NCBI RefSeq assembly: GCF_017305915.1
Contig: NZ_JAFKJN010000041.1
Location: forward strand, 1 to 51,869
Reading direction: 5' to 3'
Length of the DNA stretch: 51,869 bases
DNA from: Reyranella sp.
Lineage (GTDB): Bacteria; Pseudomonadota; Alphaproteobacteria; Reyranellales; Reyranellaceae
Of the stretch, positions 33,145 to 41,722 are shown one piece after another (position 1 is the first letter of the stretch; every line of letters starts with the position of its first letter). Position numbers and translations under genes: made by a program. The notes under the pieces are model-generated. The model was not told where the DNA came from, searched no databases, and worked only from the letters and a program-made list of their open reading frames with translations.

Positions 33145-33378
33145 ATGGAACGCATCGCCGGCCTCCACATCGAGACGCTGCCCGAAGGCGTCTGTCTTGC
33201 CACCAGCGACGACGTGCCCGGACTGGTCGCCCAAGGCCGAACCATCACGGAGACGCTCGAGATCGCTCGCGACGTCGCGCGCAAGCTGATCGAAGCGCGC
33301 GGCGGCGATCCCGATGCCATCGCTTTGCCGGCTGCCGGCGATTCGCTGGACTATCCCCTGGTTATTGCCGCCGAGTAG
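33145..33378 (+). CDS. hicB: HicB-like antitoxin
   Basis: This 77-residue protein has the UPF0150/HicB shape: a short beta sheet (IETLPEGVCLATSDDVPGLVAQGRT) followed by the helix TETLEIARDVARKLIEA. It normally neutralises the HicA RNase toxin. The start ATG 33145 is preceded by an in-frame GTG 33142. The matching toxin gene just downstream is broken, so this antitoxin is now an orphan unless it acts on another HicA. Confidence 0.8.
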   Translation: MERIAGLHIETLPEGVCLATSDDVPGLVAQGRTITETLEIARDVARKLIEARGGDPDAIALPAAGDSLDYPLVIAAE

Positions 33379-33381
33379 GGC

Positions 33382-33566
33382 GTGGGACGGCTTTCGGGGT
33401 TTCGCTACCGCGAGATCATCGCTCGCCTGAGGCGACTTCGGTTCGAGTTCCGGCGCCAGGCAGCGGGCAGCCACGAGATCTGAGCCAACCCGGCGACCGG
33501 CAAGTTCACGACCATCCCGAACCATCCCGGCGATATGCCGATCCGGATGAGTTTCTGAAGCTCTGA
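33382..33566 (+). pseudogene. Decayed HicA-type toxin gene
   Basis: From GTG 33382 the frame reads like HicA: GRLSGFRYREIIARLRRLRF and then RQAAGSHEI, where a TGA at 33481-33483 replaces the expected Trp. The frame then continues as ANPATGKFTTIPNHPGDMP. After that, DNA encoding about 10-20 residues is missing, and the usual C-terminus DPDEFLKL is read in another frame from 33540 to a stop at 33566. One nonsense change and one frame-altering deletion inactivate the toxin. It lies 3 bases after hicB, the expected antitoxin neighbour. Confidence 0.8.
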
Positions 33567-33569
33567 GTG

Positions 33570-34208
33570 ATGGCCTCTTCCGCTGTGCTCGCCATCTGGG
33601 TCGACATCGACCCGGCGGACGACGAGGCCTTCAATCACTGGCACAGCCGCGAGCATGTGCAGGAGCGCGTCGGCTGCCCCGGCTGGCTGCGCGGCAGCCG
33701 CTTCAAGGGCATCGACCGGCCGGGCCGCTATCTCCTGTTCTACGATGCCGAGACGACAGCGGCGTTCGAGAGCGACGCCTACTACGCGCGGCTGCGCCAT
33801 CCGAGTGCGCTCAGCCGTGCGATCTTCCCCAAGTTCAACGATGCGTGGCGCACCGTCTGTTCGGTCGAGCGCCGGCAGGGCGGCGGCATCGGTGCGGCCG
33901 TGCTGACGGTGCGCGGCGATGTCTCGGCCTTCGACGCGCTTGCGGCGCTGAAACCGGCGCGTCTCGATCTGCTGAAGGGTGAAGCCACGATCGGCCAGGC
34001 GCACACAACGGAGAAGGACCTGCGGCCGGCACCCGACCGCCAGATCGATCAAGCGCTTCTCGCCTTCTTCCGGTCGGTGGCGGACGCAAAAACGGCGCGT
34101 GATCGCCACGCGCCGTCGGGAGAGATCTTCGCCCTCCAACACACCGTGTCGAAGGGCGATCTCTATCTGTCATCCCGAGCGTCGGCGAGGGATCTTCCTG
34201 TGCCGTAA
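33570..34208 (+). CDS. Conserved hypothetical protein (EthD/DUF4286-like)
   Basis: This 212-residue protein starts MASSAVLAIWVDIDPADDEAFNHW and contains HSREHVQERVGCPGWLRGSR, followed by RYLLFYDAETTAAFESDAYYARL, a pattern seen in small alpha/beta-barrel (EthD-like) proteins. It probably has two such modules, the second from about residue 108. I do not recognise an activity. The last ~14 residues (YLSSRASARDLPVP) are read from a palindromic repeat at 34169-34234, so the original stop was probably lost or replaced. A GTG at 33567 could also start it. Confidence 0.65.
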   Translation: MASSAVLAIWVDIDPADDEAFNHWHSREHVQERVGCPGWLRGSRFKGIDRPGRYLLFYDAETTAAFESDAYYARLRHPSALSRAIFPKFNDAWRTVCSVERRQGGGIGAAVLTVRGDVSAFDALAALKPARLDLLKGEATIGQAHTTEKDLRPAPDRQIDQALLAFFRSVADAKTARDRHAPSGEIFALQHTVSKGDLYLSSRASARDLPVP

Positions 34209-34234
34209 AGATCCCTCACTTCGTTCGGGATGAC
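34169..34234. repeat. Palindromic repeat overlapping a gene end
   Basis: The outer arms GTCATCCCGA (34169-34178) and TCGGGATGAC (34225-34234) enclose GAGGGATCTT (34187-34196) and its complement (34208-34217). Such GTCATCCCGA / GAGGGATCTT palindromes occur as dispersed repeats in many bacteria. It separates the hypothetical gene from the convergent amidohydrolase and supplies the C-terminal codons of the former. Confidence 0.85.
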
Positions 34235-34244
34235 GGCTGCGCCG

Positions 34245-35387
34245 TCAGTTGATCAGGCCGTAGAACTTGCCGGCGTTGGTGCAGGTGATCATGCGCGTCA
34301 CCTCGGGCGAGACCTCGGCGAACTGCTCCTTGATGTACTTGTCGGAGTGCGGCCACACGCCGTCGCCGTGCGGGTAGTCGGAGCCCCACATCAGGCTCTC
34401 CGCGCCCATGTCGTCGATCAGCTTGGCGCCGATGCGGTCGAACTGGAAGGTCGCCTTGCACTGGCGGCGCCAGTAGTCCGACGGCTTCATCTTGAGGCCG
34501 AGATCGGTGAAGCGGTCCTCCCATTCGAAGTCCATGCGGTCGAGCGCATAGGGGATCCAGCCGCAGCCCGATTCGCCAAAGGCGATGCGGATGTGCGGAT
34601 AGCGCTCCAGCACGTTGGCCGCGATGATCGCCGCCAGGATGTTCACCAGGTTCATCTGGAAGCCGGAGACCACCGTGAAGAACACCGAACGGCCGACCCG
34701 GCCGCCGTGCTTCTCGATGGTGTTCGGCGGCACCGTCGGGAAGGTGTGGAAGTGCAGCGGCAACTGGACGTCGTTGACCGCCTTCCACAGCGGCTCCCAC
34801 ATCGGGTGCCACATCGGCTCCATGTCCCACGAGCAGGAGAGCTCGAGCCCGCGGATGCCCATCTTGGCGACGCGGTAGATCTCCTTCACCGCGGCGTCGA
34901 TGTCGCCGTAGGGCAGGCAGGCCAGCCCGATGTGCCGGTCGGGATAGTGGCTGCAGAAGTCCTTCAGCCAGTCGTTGTAGATGCGCAGCATCTCGTTCGA
35001 CGCATCCTTGTCGTTGAGCCGGCTCGAGGCGCCGAGGATGCCGTAGATCACCTCGGCATCGACGCCGTCGCGGTCGAGGTCCTTGATGCGCAGGTGCGGA
35101 TCGGAGACGCGGCGGATGTCCTTGGCGCCGTCCTCGTACAGGCCGGTCTCGGCCATCACGTCGACGCGGTGGTGCTTGCCCTTCTGGTACTTGCTGCCGG
35201 CCGGGCCGACGCCGTTCTTGAAGCCGAAGGAGGCACCGTTCTTGGCGGTCCATTTGGGACCCTCGTCGGTGTCGACGACGAACGGCATGCGGTCCTTCAT
35301 GTCGCGCGGCGCCATCGACGTGAACAGGTCGGGCGGCATCCAGGGCATGTCGAGGTGGCAATCCGCGGAAATCCGATTGTATTTCAT
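34245..35387 (-). CDS. Amidohydrolase family 2 (ACMSD-like) enzyme
   Basis: This 380-residue metal-dependent TIM-barrel protein starts NRISADCHLDMPWMPPDLFTS, where the Asp/His cluster is the N-terminal metal motif. It continues with a mid-chain His (LPLHFHTFPTVPPN) and a late MWGSDYPHGDG motif whose Asp is the catalytic ligand. The family includes decarboxylases of the aminocarboxymuconate-semialdehyde type and hydratases. I chose ATG 35387 because AAGGGAG precedes it by about 8 bases. It is divergent from an SDR gene, so both could belong to one pathway. Confidence 0.88.
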   Translation of the reverse strand: MKYNRISADCHLDMPWMPPDLFTSMAPRDMKDRMPFVVDTDEGPKWTAKNGASFGFKNGVGPAGSKYQKGKHHRVDVMAETGLYEDGAKDIRRVSDPHLRIKDLDRDGVDAEVIYGILGASSRLNDKDASNEMLRIYNDWLKDFCSHYPDRHIGLACLPYGDIDAAVKEIYRVAKMGIRGLELSCSWDMEPMWHPMWEPLWKAVNDVQLPLHFHTFPTVPPNTIEKHGGRVGRSVFFTVVSGFQMNLVNILAAIIAANVLERYPHIRIAFGESGCGWIPYALDRMDFEWEDRFTDLGLKMKPSDYWRRQCKATFQFDRIGAKLIDDMGAESLMWGSDYPHGDGVWPHSDKYIKEQFAEVSPEVTRMITCTNAGKFYGLIN

Positions 35388-35485
35388 GGCGTCGCTCCCT
35401 TGGGTGCTAAGATTGTGCGCGCTTGCCGCGGGGCCGGGCAAGGGTCAGGTTTCGACTGTCAAAGGGAGAACACCCGAGGAGAACC

Positions 35486-36334
35486 ATGCGCAGGATGACC
35501 GGCCGGACCGCTCTCGTGACCGGCGCCAGCCGCGGCATCGGCCGCACCATCGCCGAGCTGCTGGCCACCGAGGGTGCCCGCGTGGTCTGCGTGGCGCGCA
35601 CCCTCAAGGAGGGCGATCATCGCCTCGAAGGCTCGCTCGACAGCACGGTCGCGGCGATCCGCGGCGCCGGCGGCGACGCGACGGCGATCGCGGCCGACAT
35701 CTCGTCGGAGCCCGAGTGCCTGAAGCTGGTCGAGGCGGCGCGCGCCGCTTGCGGCCCGATCGACACCTTGGTGAACAACGCCGCGCTCAACTATTACATC
35801 CCGACGGCGGAATATCCGACCAGTCGCTGGGTCAAGGCCTTCGCCGTCAACGTCCATGCGCCGTTCATCCTTTCGAAGGCCGTGCTGCCCGACATGATCG
35901 CCGCCCGCCGCGGCGCGATCGTCAATATCAGCTCGGGCTCGGCGATCGGGCCGGGCCGCGGGCCGTACAAGGACCAGACGGTGCGGGGCGGCGTGATGTA
36001 CGGCGCGACCAAGGCGGCGCTGGAGCGCTTCACCCAGGGCCTGGCGCAGGAGGTGGCGCAGCATGGCGGCATCGCGGTGAGCTGCGTGTCGCCCTCGCGC
36101 ACCGTGCCGACGCCGGGCACGGTCTATCACAAGCTGATGGCGAGCCTCGACGATCCGCGCGGCGAGCCGCCGACGACGATGGCGCGCGCCGTCCTGCTGC
36201 TGGCCAGCGAGCCGGCCGAGAAGGTCAACGGCCGCGTGACCTACAGCCAGCAGATCCTGAAGGAATGGGGCTGGATCGAAAAAGGCGTCGGCCGCGGCAT
36301 CGACACGGTTGGCACCGGCTATTCGCAGATTTAG
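35486..36334 (+). CDS. Short-chain dehydrogenase/reductase (SDR)
   Basis: This 282-residue oxidoreductase has the cofactor motif TGASRGIGRTIAELL at residues 12-26, the NNAALN segment, and the active site with Ser (NISSGSAIG) and the YGATKAALERF catalytic Tyr-Lys pair. Cofactor preference and substrate are unknown. I chose ATG 35486 since GAGGAG stands 5 bases upstream. It precedes the GMC oxidoreductase by 10 bases, suggesting one transcription unit. Confidence 0.9.
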   Translation: MRRMTGRTALVTGASRGIGRTIAELLATEGARVVCVARTLKEGDHRLEGSLDSTVAAIRGAGGDATAIAADISSEPECLKLVEAARAACGPIDTLVNNAALNYYIPTAEYPTSRWVKAFAVNVHAPFILSKAVLPDMIAARRGAIVNISSGSAIGPGRGPYKDQTVRGGVMYGATKAALERFTQGLAQEVAQHGGIAVSCVSPSRTVPTPGTVYHKLMASLDDPRGEPPTTMARAVLLLASEPAEKVNGRVTYSQQILKEWGWIEKGVGRGIDTVGTGYSQI

Positions 36335-36344
36335 GAACGGTGGG

Positions 36345-37964
36345 ATGGAAGGCGAGTTCGATTACATCGTCGTCGGCGCGGGGTCGGCAGGCTGCGTGCT
36401 GGCCAACCGGCTGTCGGCCGATCCCCAAACGCGCGTGCTGCTGCTCGAGGCGGGCGGCAGGGACAACTGGATCTGGTTCCACATCCCGGTCGGCTACCTC
36501 TATGCGATGGGCAATCCGCGCGCCGACTGGATGTTCAAGACCGAGGCGGAGCCCGGGCTGAACGGCCGCGCGCTCAACTATCCGCGCGGCAAGGTGATCG
36601 GCGGCTGCTCGGCGATCAACGGCATGATCTCGATGCGCGGGCAGGCGTCGGATTACGACCACTGGCGCCAGCTCGGGCTCGCCGGCTGGGGCTGGGACGA
36701 CGTGCTGCCGGTCTTCAAGCGGCTCGACGGCCATTTCCTCGGCGACACCGAGCATCATGGCGGCAGCGGCGAATGGCGGGTCGAGGAGATGCGGATCAGC
36801 TGGCCGATCCTCGACGCGGTGATCGAGGCGGCCAACCAGATGGGCGTGCCGACGACCACCGACTTCAACACGGGCGACAACAACGGGGTGGGCTACTTCC
36901 ACGTCAACCAGAAGCGCGGCATCCGCATGTCGACGGCGCGCGCGTTCCTCAAGCCCGTGCTCGGGCGGCCGAACCTCAGGCTGGAGACCGGCGTGCTGGT
37001 CGAGAAGGTGCTGTTCGAGGGCCGCCGCGCGGTCGGCGTGCAGTACCGCCAGAACGGCCAGGTCGTGACGGCGCGCACGCGGGGCGAGGTGATCCTGTCG
37101 GCGGGTGCCGTCGGCTCGCCGCAGATCCTGCAGCTCTCGGGCGTCGGCTCGGCGGACTGGCTGAATGAGTTCGGCATCGCGGTGGTGCTCGACAAGCCGG
37201 GAGTCGGCCGCAACCTGCAGGACCATCTGCAGCAGCGCGCGATCTTCAAGGTGCAGGGCACGAAGACGCTGAACACGACCTATCACTCGCTGCTGCGCCG
37301 CGCGATGATGGGCGCGGAGTACGCGCTGTTCCAGAAGGGGCCGCTCACCATGGCGCCCTCGCAGCTCGGCATCTTCACCATGTCGTCGAGCGAGCACGAG
37401 CGCGCCAACATCGAGTTCCACGTCCAGCCGCTGTCGCTCGACAAGTTCGGCGAGCCGCTGCATCGCTTCCCCGCGATCACCGTCAGCGCCTGCAACCTCA
37501 GGCCGACCTCGCGCGGCACCATCCGCCTGCGTTCGGCCGATCCGGCGGACAAGCCCAGGATCGCGCCCAATTATCTCTCGACGCCCGAGGACCGCCGCGT
37601 CGCCGCCGATGCGATCCGCGTCACGCGGCGGCTGATGAAGCAGCCGGCGCTAAAACCCTATCGTCCCGAGGAGTTCCTGCCCGGCCCGAGCGTCGGCGAC
37701 GACGAGGCCTCGCTGGCCAAGGCGGCGGGCGACATCGGCACCACGATCTTCCACCCCATCGGCACCGCCAAGATGGGCTTGCCGTCGGACCCGATGGCGG
37801 TGGTCGATGCCGAGCTGCGGGTGATGGGACTGGAGCGGCTTCGGGTCGTCGATGCCTCGGTAATGCCCACCATCACCTCGGGCAACACCAACACGCCGAC
37901 CATCATGATCGCCGACAAGGCAGCCGAGATGATTCGCGGCCGGAATCTTGCCAAGGCCGCCTAG
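36345..37964 (+). CDS. GMC-family FAD oxidoreductase (choline dehydrogenase-like)
   Basis: This 539-residue flavoenzyme opens with the dinucleotide motif YIVVGAGSAGCVLANRL (residues 7-23). GMC signature 1 is seen in NYPRGKVIGGCSAINGMISM. The C-terminal catalytic pair is in FHPIGTAKMG and SGNTNTPTIMIADKAAEMI. These enzymes oxidise alcohols. The exact substrate is unknown; PEG or choline-like alcohols are common in the family. The gene follows the SDR, so an alcohol-to-carbonyl route is possible. Confidence 0.92.
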   Translation: MEGEFDYIVVGAGSAGCVLANRLSADPQTRVLLLEAGGRDNWIWFHIPVGYLYAMGNPRADWMFKTEAEPGLNGRALNYPRGKVIGGCSAINGMISMRGQASDYDHWRQLGLAGWGWDDVLPVFKRLDGHFLGDTEHHGGSGEWRVEEMRISWPILDAVIEAANQMGVPTTTDFNTGDNNGVGYFHVNQKRGIRMSTARAFLKPVLGRPNLRLETGVLVEKVLFEGRRAVGVQYRQNGQVVTARTRGEVILSAGAVGSPQILQLSGVGSADWLNEFGIAVVLDKPGVGRNLQDHLQQRAIFKVQGTKTLNTTYHSLLRRAMMGAEYALFQKGPLTMAPSQLGIFTMSSSEHERANIEFHVQPLSLDKFGEPLHRFPAITVSACNLRPTSRGTIRLRSADPADKPRIAPNYLSTPEDRRVAADAIRVTRRLMKQPALKPYRPEEFLPGPSVGDDEASLAKAAGDIGTTIFHPIGTAKMGLPSDPMAVVDAELRVMGLERLRVVDASVMPTITSGNTNTPTIMIADKAAEMIRGRNLAKAA

Positions 37965-37985
37965 GCGAGCACTGCTGGAAGCGTG

Positions 37986-38176
37986 GCACTCCGTGCCGCT
38001 CTTTATCTTTTGTTAAAAAATAAATCTGGCGCGAGGCCCAACGCGATTTCCCAGCAATGCGCGATGATCAGGCATGAGCGGCACGGAGTGCTGCGCTCCC
38101 AGCGCCCCATTATGGGCAATGGACCGCGATTCGAAGTCCGGAAATGGCGTCTTTTTTGACGGCCATTGCCCATAAT
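37986..38176. repeat. Two inverted-repeat units in a 271-base gap
   Basis: In the gap 37965-38235 a 16-bp arm GCACTCCGTGCCGCTC (37986-38001) pairs perfectly with 38076-38091 around an AT-rich centre. A second 14-bp arm ATTATGGGCAATGG (38109-38122) pairs with 38163-38176. The AT-rich core (about 38002-38028) is far below the local GC level. This could be a MITE-like element or a pair of terminators. No gene is visible in the gap. Confidence 0.8.
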
Positions 38177-38235
38177 AGGTCCTGCTGCTCGGCGCGCTTA
38201 TCTTGCCTGCACGTCCACGTGTGCAGGAGCGTTTC

Positions 38236-38604
38236 ATGTCCGAGTCAGAAGTCCGTCGCGATCAGCGAGCTCGATCGCCTGGGCATCGAGCTGGCCCACC
38301 ACCTGATCGGCGTCGTCGCCGAGCAGGGACTGCAGGGCAACCTCAAGGCCGCCGAGATGGTGCTGCAGCGCGTCTGGCCGGTGCGCCGCAACCGGTCGGT
38401 CGAGATCGTCGACCCCGAGCAAGAGATGGACGACGAGTCTACACGATCGGCGAGCACAGCGCGGTCGCCTCGGCGATGCTGGAGGGCCAAATCGCGCCGC
38501 AGGACGCCCAGGCCGCCGCGCGCGTGCTGAAGTCGCTGCAGGAACAGATGAAGGCGGCCGAGGACACCAACGTCACCATTTCTTATGCCCGCGGGAAACG
38601 GTGA
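38236..38604 (+). pseudogene. Frameshifted remnant, phage DUF5681-like
   Basis: The region encodes a recognisable pattern in two frames. It starts MSESEV, then shifts to a frame reading SVAISELDRLGIELAHHLIG, GNLKAAEMVLQRVWPVRRNR and SVEIVDPEQ. It then shifts again to VYTIGEHSAVASAMLEGQIA and AARVLKSLQEQMKAAEDTN before a stop at 38604. Together this resembles a small phage-derived helical protein. Two frameshifts make expression unlikely. It lies next to palindromes, as expected for a decayed insertion. Confidence 0.6.
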
Positions 38605-38640
38605 AAATGGAGAAAAATGGATGAAAATGGTCGGAAATGG
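38605..38640. repeat. Short GAAAATGG-like direct repeats
   Basis: After the remnant, the motif (G)AAAATGG or AAATGG occurs four times within about 40 bases. The copies are close to simple-sequence, so slippage is likely, and no role is suggested. Confidence 0.6.
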
Positions 38641-38730
38641 ACGAGCCGTCCTGCCCCTGCGGGAAGGAGGAGAGGTTGCCAGATCGACCGCCCTCGGCTC
38701 AGGATGTCTTCAACGATAAGGGAGGTCTGC

Positions 38731-40287
38731 ATGCTCAAGCGTACAGTGGCGTTCCTTGCGGCATTGGCGTTGGCCGGCGCGGCCCATGCCCAGACGACCT
38801 TCCGCGTCGTCAACCATTCCGATCTCAAGATCCTCGATCCGATCTGGACCACTGCGTACATCGTGCGCAACCACGGCTACATGATCTACGACACGCTGTT
38901 CGCGCTGGACGGCAATCTCGAGGTCAAGCCGCAGATGGTCGACAAGTGGACGACCTCGCCGGACAGGCTCACCTGGACCTTCACTCTGCGCGACGGGCTC
39001 GAGTTCCACGACGGCACGCCGGTGACGTCGGAGGACGTGGTGCCCTCGCTCAAGCGCTGGGCGGTGCGGATGCCGTACGGTCAGCTCCTGTGGACCAAGG
39101 TCGCCGAGGTCAAGGCGCTCGATCCCAAGACCTTCCAGATCCAGCTCAAGGCGCCGACCGGTATCATGCTGCAGGCGTTGAGCCAGCCCTCGGGCGCCGC
39201 CTTCATCATGCCCAAGAAGGTGGCCGAAACCGATCCGTTCAAGCAGATCGACGACTACACCGGCTCGGGGCCGTTCATCTTCGTCAAGAACGAATGGAAG
39301 CCCGGCGAGAAGACGGTCTACGTCAGGAACCCCAAGTACAAGCCCCGCGCCGAGCCCGCTTCCGGCCTGGCCGGCGGCAAGATCGCCAAGCTCGACCGGG
39401 TCGAATGGGTGGCGATCCCCGACCAGCAGACCGCGACCAGCGCCCTGATGAAGGGCGAGATCGACATGATCGAGACGCCGCAGCACGACCTGCTCAAGAT
39501 GATGGAGGCCGATCCCGGCGTGAAGCTGGTCAACCTCAACAAGTGGGGCAACCAGTACATCTTCCGCTTCAACCAGCTCTACAAGCCGTTCGACAACCCG
39601 AAGATCCGGCAGGCGATGCTCTACGCCTTCAACCAGAAGGACTTCGTCGACGGCGTGATCGGCGACCCGCGCTACTACAAGGTCTGCAAGGCGATGTTCA
39701 TGTGCGACACGCCCTATGCCAGCACCAAGGGCTTCGAGGACAAGCTCGAGAGCAACGTCGCCAAGGCCAAGGAGCTGCTCAAGGAAGGCGGCTACGACGG
39801 CACGCCGGTCGTGCTGATGCACTCCTCGGACCTGCAGATCCTGGCCAATCTCGCGCCGGTGGCGAAGCAGCTGATGGAGCGCGCCGGCATGAAGGTCGAC
39901 ATGGTTTCCATGGACTGGTCGACCCTGGTCTCGCGCCGCTCGCGCAAGGATCCGCCGGACAAGGGCGGCTGGAATGCCTTCCTGACCTCGTCGGCGTCGG
40001 TCGACATCGTCGATCCGCTCGCCAACACCTACATCAACGCGGTCGGCGACAATGCCTGGTTCGGCTGGCCGAAGGACGAGCTGCTGGTCAAGCTGCGCGC
40101 CGAGTTCGCCGACGAAGCCGACGAGACCAAGCGCAAGGCGATTGCCGAAGCCATGCAGGTGCGGGTATCGGAGAACCCGACGCACATCTTCGCCGGCCAA
40201 TGGGTCGTGCCGGCGGCGGTACGCAAGAACATCACCGGCAACCTCGAATCGCCGGTGACGATCTTCTGGAACATCGAGAAGAAGTGA
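38731..40287 (+). CDS. Family 5 ABC solute-binding protein (peptide/opine type)
   Basis: This is a 518-residue periplasmic binding protein with a signal peptide (residues 1-20, ending GAAHA). The SBP_bac_5 stretch is VKPQMVDKWTTSPDRLTWTF with LRDGLEFHDGTPVTSEDVV. These proteins bind peptides, nickel, opines or sugars. The transporter permeases and ATPases are not adjacent, so it is an orphan binding protein or works with a distant system. I chose ATG 38731 because GGGAGG precedes it. A 7-bp hairpin lies 8 bases after the stop. Confidence 0.93.
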   Translation: MLKRTVAFLAALALAGAAHAQTTFRVVNHSDLKILDPIWTTAYIVRNHGYMIYDTLFALDGNLEVKPQMVDKWTTSPDRLTWTFTLRDGLEFHDGTPVTSEDVVPSLKRWAVRMPYGQLLWTKVAEVKALDPKTFQIQLKAPTGIMLQALSQPSGAAFIMPKKVAETDPFKQIDDYTGSGPFIFVKNEWKPGEKTVYVRNPKYKPRAEPASGLAGGKIAKLDRVEWVAIPDQQTATSALMKGEIDMIETPQHDLLKMMEADPGVKLVNLNKWGNQYIFRFNQLYKPFDNPKIRQAMLYAFNQKDFVDGVIGDPRYYKVCKAMFMCDTPYASTKGFEDKLESNVAKAKELLKEGGYDGTPVVLMHSSDLQILANLAPVAKQLMERAGMKVDMVSMDWSTLVSRRSRKDPPDKGGWNAFLTSSASVDIVDPLANTYINAVGDNAWFGWPKDELLVKLRAEFADEADETKRKAIAEAMQVRVSENPTHIFAGQWVVPAAVRKNITGNLESPVTIFWNIEKK

Positions 40288-40294
40288 CTCTTAC

Positions 40295-40316
40295 CTCCTC
40301 CGCCGCAGGGGAGGAG
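40295..40316. terminator. Hairpin between convergent genes
   Basis: The arms CTCCTCC (40295-40301) and GGAGGAG (40310-40316) follow the binding-protein stop. The same CTCC/GGAGG style of hairpin occurs at 49380-49404 after aapJ. No T-run follows, so it could be a mRNA 3'-end stabiliser rather than an intrinsic terminator. Confidence 0.45.
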
Positions 40317-40329
40317 AGGAAATTGGCAA

Positions 40330-41628
40330 TCAGGCGGCGCTGGCGTCGCGCTGATCGAGAAACCGGTACCAGGTGACGAAAGCCTGGAAGTACAGCTTGT
40401 TCAGGCCATGGAACGGCAGCGGCTTGACCTTGCCCGGCGGCAACGGCAGCGCCAGCGGATCTCCCGAGGCGATATAGGCCGCCATCGCGCGGCCCATCGC
40501 CGATTGCAGGGCCACGCCGCGTCCCATGCAGCCGATATCGATCAGCAGGCCGGGCGCGGGCTCGTGCAGGTGGGGCAGGTGATCGCGCGTGATCGCCACG
40601 CGGCCACCCCAGCGGAAATCGATGCCGGCGCCTTTCAACTGGGGAAACATCTTTTCCATCATCGTCTCGATATGCGCCCAGTCGCCAACGCTCTTGGGCT
40701 CGCGCATCGGTCCGCGGCCGCCCAGCAGGAAGCGGCCGGTATGGTCGAGCCGGTAGTAAAGCCCGATGCGGCGCGAATCGGAGGTCGCCTGGCCGCCCGG
40801 CAGGATCGACTTGCGGACGTTGTCCGACAGAGGCTTGGTCGCGACCTGGAAGGAATTGGCGGCGATGATGGTCTGGCGCAGATGCGGCCAGAGATCGCCG
40901 GTATAGCCGTTGGTCGCCAGCACGACGCGATCGGCCGTCACCGTGGCGCCCTGGCGGGTGCTCACGATCCATTTGCCGTTCTCGCGCTCGAGGCCGGTCG
41001 CCGGCGTCTCGCCATGGATCGCAGCGCCGGCCGCCAGTGCCGCACGCGCCAGGCCGCGCGCGTAGGCGAGCGGTTGCACCACGCCGCCGCGGCGGTCGAT
41101 CCAGGCGCCGAGATACTGGTTGTGGCCGACGTAGCGTTCCGTCTCCTGCCGGTCGAGCACCTCCACGGGCGCGCCGCGCTTCTGCCATTGCGCGGCCCGG
41201 GCCTCGATCGGGCCGACCGCCGGGCTCGAGATGGCGCTCTGGATCCAGCCGGTCCGCGTGTTGGGAACGTCCATCCTGTGCTTGTCGATCAGCTCCCACA
41301 CGACTTCGGCCGTGCGGCTGACGAAGTCGACGAGCCGGGGGCCGCGCTCGGGGCCGAACATGGTCTCGAGCTCGTCGGGATCGAACTTCAGGCCGGGGAT
41401 GACCTGGCCGCCGTTGCGGCCCGACCCGCCGAAGCCCGGTTCCCCGGCCTCCAGCACGATCGCCTTGATGCCGCGCTCGGCGAGATGCAGCGCGGTCGAG
41501 AGGCCGGCATAGCCCGCGCCGACGATACAGACATCGGCGGTGGCCGGCGCCTGCAGGGGCGGGGTCGGGACCGCGGCGGGAGCGGTCGCGGCCCACAGCG
41601 ACGGTTCGAGGGGAAAGGGCTCGGCCAT
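40330..41628 (-). CDS. FAD-dependent amine/amino-acid oxidase (DadA-like)
   Basis: This 432-residue flavoprotein has a cofactor motif VCIVGAGYAGLSTALHLAERG at about residue 33. It contains GGSGRNGGQVIPGLKFD, and a C-terminal GLLIDIGCMGRGVALQSAMG. The closest relatives as I recall are gamma-glutamylputrescine or D-amino-acid oxidases. The substrate is not decided by the sequence. It lies downstream of mmsA, separated by a 30-bp palindrome, so the two may not be one transcript. Confidence 0.88.
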   Translation of the reverse strand: MAEPFPLEPSLWAATAPAAVPTPPLQAPATADVCIVGAGYAGLSTALHLAERGIKAIVLEAGEPGFGGSGRNGGQVIPGLKFDPDELETMFGPERGPRLVDFVSRTAEVVWELIDKHRMDVPNTRTGWIQSAISSPAVGPIEARAAQWQKRGAPVEVLDRQETERYVGHNQYLGAWIDRRGGVVQPLAYARGLARAALAAGAAIHGETPATGLERENGKWIVSTRQGATVTADRVVLATNGYTGDLWPHLRQTIIAANSFQVATKPLSDNVRKSILPGGQATSDSRRIGLYYRLDHTGRFLLGGRGPMREPKSVGDWAHIETMMEKMFPQLKGAGIDFRWGGRVAITRDHLPHLHEPAPGLLIDIGCMGRGVALQSAMGRAMAAYIASGDPLALPLPPGKVKPLPFHGLNKLYFQAFVTWYRFLDQRDASAA

Positions 41629-41684
41629 GGATCTCGCTCGCAGTTGAGGTCGACGCCCGGACTCAGCACGGATCGTGCCGACAG

Positions 41685-41714
41685 GCGCACAATCCGCCTA
41701 GGCGGATTGTGCGC
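41685..41714. repeat. Perfect 30-bp palindrome between mmsA and the amine oxidase
   Basis: The sequence GCGCACAATCCGCC TAGG CGGATTGTGCGC reads the same on both strands. It follows the mmsA stop by 8 bases on the minus strand and precedes the amine oxidase start. It could be a terminator stem, an attenuator or an operator. A related ATCCGCC/GGCGGAT stem exists at 43905-43919. Confidence 0.9.
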
Positions 41715-41722
41715 TAGTCCAG

